Assembly: GCA_009903905.1 (NCBI GenBank)
Contig: WYEI01000248.1
Span: 1-7,308 of the forward strand
Source: Pyrobaculum sp.
GTDB taxonomy: Archaea; Thermoproteota; Thermoprotei; Thermoproteales; Thermoproteaceae
DNA length: 7,308 bases
Direction: 5' to 3'
Part shown: one piece after another, positions 1 to 5,093 of the stretch
How positions within the stretch are numbered: position 1 is the stretch's first letter
Layout of the letters: each line of letters starts with the position of its first letter
Translations under genes and position numbers: made by a program
Notes under the pieces: model-generated
Databases searched by the model: none
Told to the model about the DNA's origin: nothing
Seen by the model: the letters and a program-made list of their open reading frames with translations, nothing else

Positions 1-1205
1 GTTACACCGGCCCCCAGGGCGATTCTGCGTATCCTCGAGGCGTTGAGTATCTCGGGGTTTTTCAGCTCCTCCGTAGTCATGGAGCTGAGTATGGCCTTCC
101 ACTTCTTTAGGTTCTTTTGGGATAGTTCGATCTGCTCCTCTGAGATCTTTGCCGCCATCCCGCCCGGCAGTAGCTGGAAGACCTTGCTGAGGGGGCCGAG
201 TTTCAGGAGGCCGTCGATCTGCTTCTTGAAGGTGAGGAGGTCGAGCTTCCCGGACTCTATCTCCTGTAGGACCTCCTCTTCCTCAAACACCGCCTTGATC
301 TTCTCCACCAGCGCGTCTAGGTCGCCCATGCCGAGAACCCTCGCGACGAACTTCTTGGGGTTAAAGAGCTCGAGCTCGTCCACGTCTTCGCCGACTCCTA
401 TGAGCTTTACCCTGGCGCCCGTCTTAGCAACGGCGGCAAGGGCCCCTCCGCCCCTCGCCGTGCTGTCCATCTTGGTTATTACGACGGAGTGTATCGGCAG
501 ATATTTCATGAAGGCCTCTGCTTGCGCCGCGGCTAGCTTGCCCACCGTGGCGTCTATCACCAGCATGACCTCGTCTGGCTTAACGGCGTCGTGTATGGCC
601 TTTACCTCCTGGAGTAGCGCCTCCTCGTTTCTGTGGCGCCCGGCCGTGTCGACGATGACTACGTCTAGGTTTTTGAAGTTTTGGACGCCCCTCTTTGCGA
701 TCTCCACCGCGTCTCTGCCGTCTCTTTCGCCGTAAAACGGCGCGCCTATTTTCTCGGCGAGTTGCCTCAGCTGGTCGAAGGCGGCGGGTCTTATGGTGTC
801 TGTCTCGACGAGGCCCACCTTGTAGCCGCGCTTTATCAGATACTTCGCCAGCTTAGCGGCTGTGGTGGTTTTGCCGCTACCCTCTACGCCGAGCAGGAGG
901 ATCACGTGAGGCTTCTTGGTGGGTTTGAATTCGGCGGGTTGCTCGCCGCCGAGGAGCTTCACCAGCTCGTCGTAGAGGATGTAGATGAGGTATTCCCTGG
1001 GCGGTATGCCGGCGGGGGGCTTCTCCTCCCGGATCCTCCTTACCGCGTTTTCGGTGAAGGTCTTTACCAAATCCAGCGGCACATCTGCCTTGAGCAGAGT
1101 CCTCTGGATTTCCCTGGAGAGCTCTTGCAACGTGGCGTCGTCTATGTATTCCACCCCTCTTATCTTCTCTATGAGCTTGCTGAATACCTCGGTGAGGGCC
1201 TTCAC
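1..1205 (-). CDS. srp54: Signal recognition particle 54 kDa protein (SRP54/Ffh), 3' end cut by window edge
   Basis: GTPase subunit of the signal recognition particle. With 7S RNA and SRP19 it binds signal sequences on nascent chains and delivers ribosomes to FtsY at the membrane. I translated 401 residues. The N domain is about 1-95. The G domain carries a P-loop GVEGSGKT (106-113), DTAGR (186-190) and TKMD (244-247). LGMGD (291-295) marks the join to the M domain, and ASRIRRIALGAGV near the left edge is the conserved M-domain helix. Archaeal SRP54 is usually about 430-450 residues, so only the C-terminal tail is missing. The start is GTG at 1205, the only plausible one, because an in-frame TAA lies 8 codons upstream (1229-1227). 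There is no Shine-Dalgarno, which fits a leaderless message. The P-loop has E108 where Q is usual (GxQGSGKTT). It lies 29 bases downstream of the KaiC-like gene on the same strand. Identification is very secure. Confidence 0.97.
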   Translation of the reverse strand, partial: MKALTEVFSKLIEKIRGVEYIDDATLQELSREIQRTLLKADVPLDLVKTFTENAVRRIREEKPPAGIPPREYLIYILYDELVKLLGGEQPAEFKPTKKPHVILLLGVEGSGKTTTAAKLAKYLIKRGYKVGLVETDTIRPAAFDQLRQLAEKIGAPFYGERDGRDAVEIAKRGVQNFKNLDVVIVDTAGRHRNEEALLQEVKAIHDAVKPDEVMLVIDATVGKLAAAQAEAFMKYLPIHSVVITKMDSTARGGGALAAVAKTGARVKLIGVGEDVDELELFNPKKFVARVLGMGDLDALVEKIKAVFEEEEVLQEIESGKLDLLTFKKQIDGLLKLGPLSKVFQLLPGGMAAKISEEQIELSQKNLKKWKAILSSMTTEELKNPEILNASRIRRIALGAGV

Positions 1206-1222
1206 GTATGGATCGGGGTGCC

Positions 1223-1233
1223 GGTTTTAATAG
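1223..1233 (-). promoter_or_regulatory. Candidate TATA box for srp54
   Basis: On the minus strand this reads CTATTAAAACC, an AT-rich element in otherwise GC-rich DNA. It lies 18-28 bases upstream of the GTG start of srp54, just after the TAA of the KaiC-like gene. That spacing is slightly short for a leaderless archaeal promoter, where the TATA centre is usually near -26. srp54 may therefore have its own promoter as well as read-through from the upstream gene. The call rests on spacing and composition only. Confidence 0.4.
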
Positions 1234-1234
1234 T

Positions 1235-2080
1235 TTATGTAGCAGGAGGGGCTTGCGGTTGCTGGCCCAGAGTGGCGTACCACACGTCGACTTGTTTCAT
1301 GAAGTTCTCGAGCCTGTCTAGTATGTAGATGCCGTAGTGTGGGTAGATCTCAAACACGAGCTTCTGGGGACGCACCGCGGTCCACCTCATCTTGCGGAGG
1401 AACATCACCCTGAAGACGAAGCCTCTGTACTCCATGAGCTCCAGCTTAATCACGCCGCTGGCTAGGTACTCCTCGACGCCGAAGCGGCTGATCTTGTTCT
1501 CCCCGGTGGGGATCTCCGACGTCATGAGCGTAGTTATGTCTTTTATCTTCCGCACTTGGAACACCAGCTCTCTCATGTACTCCCTAACCCACAAGACGTC
1601 GGTGTGGGAAGTGATGATGAGGGGGGCTATTGGGTCTATCACCAGCCTCTTCACCCCGAACTTCTTGACGTATTCTAGTATTATCTTCGCGATGTCCCTG
1701 GGATCAGCAGACACTTTCTCCTCCTTCGCGTAGGTCCTGAAGTGAGTCCTCAAGTCGACAAATATCAGCTTGTTCTGGGTCTCCAGCGCGTCTAGGTCCC
1801 ACCCCAGCGACTCCCTCACGCCACGCTTCACGTCCTCCGACGGCTCGTCGATTGTGATGTAGAGCCCCGGCTCGTCGTATAGCTCAGCCCCCGTCTTCAG
1901 AAACTGGAGGCTGAATATGGTCTTGCCCTGCCCAGCCTCCCCCGCCACTAGGTATATCTCCCCCTTGCGGAAACCCCCCTGAAGAAGCTGGTCCAAGTAC
2001 CAGATCCCGGTGGAGGCTCTGTTGTCGTAGATCTGGTAATAGTCCTGGTAGTCGTAGCTGTATTGCTCCTGATAAGACAT
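1235..2080 (-). CDS. KaiC-like RecA-superfamily ATPase, single domain
   Basis: A 281-residue cytoplasmic protein of the archaeal KaiC/RadA-like family. Relatives are ATPases with proposed roles in signalling or assembly; the specific role here is unknown. The N-terminal lead TSTGIWYLDQLLQGG-like segment (23-36) is the usual KaiC opening. Walker A is GEAGQGKT (47-54). The acidic pair D78/E79 sits where KaiC keeps its catalytic glutamates. Walker B is KRLVID with D149. TSEIP (187-191), SRFGVEEYLASG (198-209) and RKMR (229-232) match the family's C-terminal strands. In the usual YLADGVI motif the D is S208. The core has two extensions: a tyrosine- and glutamine-rich N-terminus (1-20, seven Tyr) and a Q/P/A-rich tail (272-281). 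Translation starts at ATG 2080, with AGGTG four bases upstream and a TATA-like box near -26. It precedes srp54 by 29 bases and could share its transcript. Family is confident; function is not. Confidence 0.9.
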   Translation of the reverse strand: MSYQEQYSYDYQDYYQIYDNRASTGIWYLDQLLQGGFRKGEIYLVAGEAGQGKTIFSLQFLKTGAELYDEPGLYITIDEPSEDVKRGVRESLGWDLDALETQNKLIFVDLRTHFRTYAKEEKVSADPRDIAKIILEYVKKFGVKRLVIDPIAPLIITSHTDVLWVREYMRELVFQVRKIKDITTLMTSEIPTGENKISRFGVEEYLASGVIKLELMEYRGFVFRVMFLRKMRWTAVRPQKLVFEIYPHYGIYILDRLENFMKQVDVWYATLGQQPQAPPAT

Positions 2081-2100
2081 ACGGCACCTGTGGGGTGGAT

Positions 2101-2111
2101 TAATATATTTG
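2101..2111 (-). promoter_or_regulatory. TATA box of the KaiC-like gene
   Basis: The minus strand reads AAATATATTA here, preceded by A/C-rich bases (ACAAAACA) that could serve as a BRE. The element is centred about 25-26 bases upstream of the ATG at 2080, exactly where an archaeal TATA box should be if transcription starts at or beside the start codon. It is the strongest promoter-like signal in the window and separates the KaiC/srp54 pair from the transporter cluster. Confidence 0.65.
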
Positions 2112-2126
2112 TTTTGTTCACGTATC

Positions 2127-2148
2127 TATACAGTAGGCGGGCAGTATA
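2127..2148. repeat. Imperfect inverted repeat between methyltransferase and KaiC-like genes
   Basis: TATAC (2127-2131) and GTATA (2144-2148) form a 5-base inverted repeat that extends by one further pair (G2133/C2142) past a mismatch, around a GC-rich centre. TATC motifs flank it at 2123-2126 and 2151-2154. It begins about 47 bases upstream of the KaiC-like ATG and ends 6 bases after the methyltransferase stop, so it could be an operator upstream of the promoter or a weak hairpin at the end of the upstream operon. No T-run follows on the minus strand, so it is not a typical archaeal terminator. Such short arms may arise by chance. Confidence 0.25.
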
Positions 2149-2154
2149 CTTATC

Positions 2155-2574
2155 TCAGTTACGGTGCTCGAAAATACGCCACTCGCCCCTGAGCTCAAAC
2201 ACCGCCCTCCTCGCCACGTCGCGCCAAGTCTCATACGCCTTTTCGTAGAGCTCGGGCTCTACGGAAGAGAGAAACAGCACGGTGTCGAAGGACCTCTCCC
2301 TAAAAGGCGGGCGCCAGAAGTCGGCGACCACCAACTCGCCGAGTTCGCCGCGTCTCGCCTTCGCTTGCGCGAGCATATCCAGCGAGATGTCCAGACAGAC
2401 CACGTAGGCGCTGACTACATCAAAGACTAGGCCAACGCCGCAACCTGCATCGGCAACCTTCTCCCCCACCTGCGACGAGATAAGCCAATATTTTCGGCGC
2501 TGCTCCTCGCCGTAGATCTCCTCGTAGATGGGGGCCAACCTCTTGTAGAGCTCTAGGATCCTATCTGTCTCCAT
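2155..2574 (-). CDS. Short class I SAM-dependent methyltransferase
   Basis: A 139-residue cytoplasmic protein with the front half of a Rossmann-type methyltransferase (Methyltransf_11/UbiE-like). Motif I is ADAGCGVG (41-48) for SAM binding. VVCLDIS places an acidic residue, D62, at the end of strand 2, where it would hold the SAM ribose. VVADF (82-86) and RSFDTVL (94-100) correspond to motif III and strand 4. The protein stops at about strand 5 or 6 and lacks the usual strand 7 hairpin; family members are commonly 180-260 residues. I found no frameshift: only 74 bases separate its TGA from the next gene, too little to hold the missing part. Start ATG 2574 lies inside the last codons of the upstream MFS gene (22-base overlap). 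GTGATC just before it can pair with the 16S rRNA tail. The substrate is unknown; co-translation with transporters suggests a small molecule rather than rRNA, which is a guess. Confidence 0.82.
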   Translation of the reverse strand: METDRILELYKRLAPIYEEIYGEEQRRKYWLISSQVGEKVADAGCGVGLVFDVVSAYVVCLDISLDMLAQAKARRGELGELVVADFWRPPFRERSFDTVLFLSSVEPELYEKAYETWRDVARRAVFELRGEWRIFEHRN

Positions 2575-3659
2575 ATGATCACAAGCGATGCGAGGGCAGA
2601 GGCGGCGGCGGACATCACGATTAGGTCATAGGCGTGGAGGTCTGTGAGGTATCCGTAAAGCACTGCGCCTAAAAGGGTGCCAAATCCCCACATGGCGTTT
2701 ACAAACCCCAGGGAGGCAGCACCGCCGAGCTTAGCCGCGTGAGCCTTGGCGATGACGTCTGTGTAGGACGTGATGATTGAGTAAAACACGGCGCCTAAAA
2801 ACAACAAAGCGGGGTGGACAGCCCCGGCGAGGTACGTAAACGCCAAGAGTACAGAGAAGAAAGGCGCTATGAGGACTGACCTGTTGCTTTTATCGGCGAG
2901 GTAGCCGAGGGCCGGTGAAGCGAGCACCTCGGCTATCATGGCCACTAGGTACAGGAGGGACCCCATCCAAGCAACCTCTGCGAATCTGTACATAGAAAGC
3001 GATATGTGAACGGTGGACAGGCCTAGGAAAAACTGTGCAAGGCCAAACAGAATCACGTCTTCTGTAAGTGCAATAGTTGTGGCTCTTCTCCTCTCAGGCT
3101 TTATGCCGGCTACTCTGTAGGCTAGGTAGAGCGTCAATAGGGCGGCGAGGCCCGGAAACAGCGAGGCCCGGAAGACGGCTTGGGGCTCGTAGCTACTGTA
3201 CAGCATTGCGGTGGCCATCACGACGCCCGTCACCGCCCCGAGCTGGTCTAACGCGGCGTGTATGCCAAATGCCCTTCCCTTAGCCTCCTCGCCCCCCGCC
3301 GAAGAGATGATCACGTCGCGAGCAGGCGTGCGGAGGGCTTTGCTAAATCTTTCGAGAAATATCAAAGCGGCGACTTGCCACAGATCACGCGTAAATAGAA
3401 GGCCGGCTATTGCGGCGAGCTGAAGGCCGTAGCCTAGGAACGTCTCAAGCCAGTAGCCGCCTCTTCTGTCGGCCAGCGGCCCCGTCACGAACCTGGCCGC
3501 GTACCCCAAGGCGTCTCCCAGGCCGAAAACAAAACCGACAAAAGCCGCGGTGGCGCCCAAATGTTGGAGGTATTGCGGCGCCACCGCGCGCATGCTCTCG
3601 TAGAGCCAGTCGGCGAAAAAGGAGACGAGTCCCAAAAGCAGGATGAGTCTAAGGTTCAT
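2553..3659 (-). CDS. MFS transporter, 12 helices
   Basis: A 368-residue polytopic membrane protein of the major facilitator superfamily with about 12 helices. It opens with LVSFFADWLYESMRAVAPQYL (split over 11-31), resembling the SxxxDxxxExxxPxxP pattern of one MFS branch. Motif A is GPLADRRGG (60-68) in the helix 2-3 loop, with a second copy, GYLADKSNR (252-260), between helices 8 and 9. RTPARD (110-115) and AFGIHAALDQLGA (130-142) are characteristic of the same branch, with buried R, H and D residues likely used in proton-coupled transport. At 368 residues it is short for MFS (usually 380-420), with small loops as in many thermophiles. Start ATG 3659 lies 6 bases after the DHA2 gene stop with no clear Shine-Dalgarno. 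A TATA-like stretch lies about 25 bases upstream. Its 3' end overlaps the methyltransferase gene by 22 bases. Direction and substrate cannot be read from the sequence. Confidence 0.92.
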   Translation of the reverse strand: MNLRLILLLGLVSFFADWLYESMRAVAPQYLQHLGATAAFVGFVFGLGDALGYAARFVTGPLADRRGGYWLETFLGYGLQLAAIAGLLFTRDLWQVAALIFLERFSKALRTPARDVIISSAGGEEAKGRAFGIHAALDQLGAVTGVVMATAMLYSSYEPQAVFRASLFPGLAALLTLYLAYRVAGIKPERRRATTIALTEDVILFGLAQFFLGLSTVHISLSMYRFAEVAWMGSLLYLVAMIAEVLASPALGYLADKSNRSVLIAPFFSVLLAFTYLAGAVHPALLFLGAVFYSIITSYTDVIAKAHAAKLGGAASLGFVNAMWGFGTLLGAVLYGYLTDLHAYDLIVMSAAASALASLVIIWRQIGS

Positions 3660-3665
3660 GTCCGG

Positions 3666-5093
3666 CTACTTATTATGTGTTATATCTCTTCCCAACACTT
3701 CTTTAGCTATGAGAATCGGCGCCAGCGCCGAAATAAACATGGCGGTGGCTATGTCTATGTTGATCACATAGGCGTCTCTGGAGGGGACCGAGAAATATAC
3801 GGGGCCGTTGGGCGTGTTGAAGTACACATATGTGCTGTAGTTTGTGAGGATCGTGCCGGCGACCGTGGGGGCTATCGCAGAGCCGAGGTTTCGAAAGACT
3901 GTGTTGAGCCCCGTGGCCGCGCCGAGGCGTTGTCTGGACACCGAGAATGTGAGAAGGTTTATCAGCGAGACGTTGAGTAAAGTCAAGCCCACGAAGCCTA
4001 GAGTCAGGTAAGAAATCAGAGTCCAGATTCCGCTGTAGAGATGCGCGGCGGCCAGCTGGTAGCCGACTACGGCAAAGGCGACCCCGGCTACGGCTATCTT
4101 CTTCGCGCCTAGGCGCCACATGGTTCTTCCCGCCAGCGGCGCCACGATTATCTGCACCGCCGCAGGTGGAAGCATGTAAAGCCCAGTCTGTAGTACCGTG
4201 AGGCCGTAACCGTAGGGCGGCGGCATTTGCAAGAGGTAGGATAGGTTTTGTGAATTCATCTGGAAGGCGTATGCAACTATCAATATGGCGAAGGTGGCGG
4301 CGGCGACATTTCGGTTAAATATGTCCCGCGGAATAAAGGGGTTGTCTGTCGTAAGCTCGTGAAGTATGAAGACGGCGACGGACGCTACAGATAGGAGAAA
4401 TAGAGTTACTATCCTCTGGGAGGTCCAGCCCCAGTCGGGTCCTCTGGAGATAGCCAGAAGGAAGGAGGCGGCGGCCAGGGCGAAGAGAGCTATGCCGAAG
4501 AGATCTACCTTACGTGGAGTCCTGTACCTACTTTCCTGTATGTAGAGCCAGATGGCTAGAGTCAGAAGCGCCGCAATAGGCGTAGCCGTGTGGTAGGTAG
4601 CCCTCCAGCCGAAGTTTTGAGCTATATAAGCCCCGACGGGCAGAGCTATTATTATGCCTACGCCGAACATGGCGCTGACCACGCCCTGGGCCGTGGGGAC
4701 CATCTGAGGCGGGAACTCCTCTCTTATTAGAGAAAAGGCGAGGGGGAACATGGCCATCCCTAGCCCCTGTATTGCCCTTGCGACGAGAAGAGATTCGAAG
4801 TTAGGCGCGTATCCGGTGAACGTGACGACCGCGGCGTATGTAGCCATCACGGCCGTCAAAACCTTCTTCTTTCCATATATATCGCCGAGGTTTCCAAATA
4901 CCGCCGCGCTTATGGTGCCCGCTATTAAGTATATCGTCAATATCCACGACGCGTCTGCAGGCGTCACGTTGAACTCCGCCTGTATCTTAGGCAGACTGGG
5001 CATCAACATCGCCTCTGTATACATCACCAAAAGAGCGACAGAGCCCAAAAGCGGGGTGGCCCTCCAGGCGTATTTAATGTCGTAGCTATCCAC
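3666..5093 (-). CDS. DHA2-family MFS transporter (EmrB/QacA type), 14 helices
   Basis: A 475-residue inner-membrane secondary transporter resembling drug:H+ antiporters of the DHA2 branch. Helix 1 ends MLMPSLPKIQAEF, matching the ALPxI signature, with acidic E27 close to the TM1 aspartate of QacA. Motif A is GNLGDIYGKKKVL (67-79). Motif B is ARAIQGLGMA (105-114). FGWRATYH (161-168) follows helix 5. About 14 helices can be counted, with a 30-residue polar loop between the last two (NYSTYVYF onward). The antiporter motif C in helix 5 is degenerate: ALPVGA replaces the usual GPxxGG. The frame allows a TTG start at 5111, but I prefer GTG at 5093: AGGAGG lies four bases upstream and the start then overlaps the preceding TAG as GTGGATAG. 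The gene follows a surface-anchored protein and precedes another MFS gene by 6 bases. Efflux is likely from the family; the substrate is unknown. Confidence 0.93.
   Translation of the reverse strand: MDSYDIKYAWRATPLLGSVALLVMYTEAMLMPSLPKIQAEFNVTPADASWILTIYLIAGTISAAVFGNLGDIYGKKKVLTAVMATYAAVVTFTGYAPNFESLLVARAIQGLGMAMFPLAFSLIREEFPPQMVPTAQGVVSAMFGVGIIIALPVGAYIAQNFGWRATYHTATPIAALLTLAIWLYIQESRYRTPRKVDLFGIALFALAAASFLLAISRGPDWGWTSQRIVTLFLLSVASVAVFILHELTTDNPFIPRDIFNRNVAAATFAILIVAYAFQMNSQNLSYLLQMPPPYGYGLTVLQTGLYMLPPAAVQIIVAPLAGRTMWRLGAKKIAVAGVAFAVVGYQLAAAHLYSGIWTLISYLTLGFVGLTLLNVSLINLLTFSVSRQRLGAATGLNTVFRNLGSAIAPTVAGTILTNYSTYVYFNTPNGPVYFSVPSRDAYVINIDIATAMFISALAPILIAKEVLGRDITHNK
3680..3688 (-). promoter_or_regulatory. 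Possible internal promoter ahead of the 12-helix MFS gene
   Basis: The minus strand reads GAGATATAACA within the last codons of the DHA2 gene, centred about 25 bases upstream of the ATG at 3659. This is the spacing expected of a leaderless archaeal promoter. The MFS gene lacks a recognisable Shine-Dalgarno, which also fits leaderless initiation. The bases code for the C-terminal residues DITHNK region of the upstream protein, so the AT-richness may be coincidental. It would let the MFS and methyltransferase be transcribed apart from the pump. Confidence 0.3.

Noticed and set aside
43..735. Open plus-strand frame of 230 codons opposite srp54
   Set aside because: It lies wholly antisense to a clear SRP54 GTPase; its product is serine-rich low-complexity sequence of the kind produced by reading the complement of a GC-rich gene.
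681..1328. Open plus-strand frame of 215 codons across the srp54 start and KaiC-like end
   Set aside because: Antisense to two conserved genes, with no recognisable domain, promoter or Shine-Dalgarno.
1608..1622. GTGATGATGA resembling a C box of a C/D box sRNA on the plus strand
   Set aside because: No CUGA D box or second box pair at the right spacing, and the bases are explained by the KaiC-like coding sequence.
2081..2154. Transcription terminator for the transporter cluster
   Set aside because: No T-rich tract on the minus strand after the methyltransferase stop; only the weak inverted repeat is present.
2763..2790. Second C-box-like GTGATGA on the plus strand
   Set aside because: No matching D box within 70 bases; inside MFS coding sequence.
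3561..3980. Plus-strand frame spanning the junction between the two MFS genes
   Set aside because: Overlaps both transporters in antisense; composition is that of a shadow frame.
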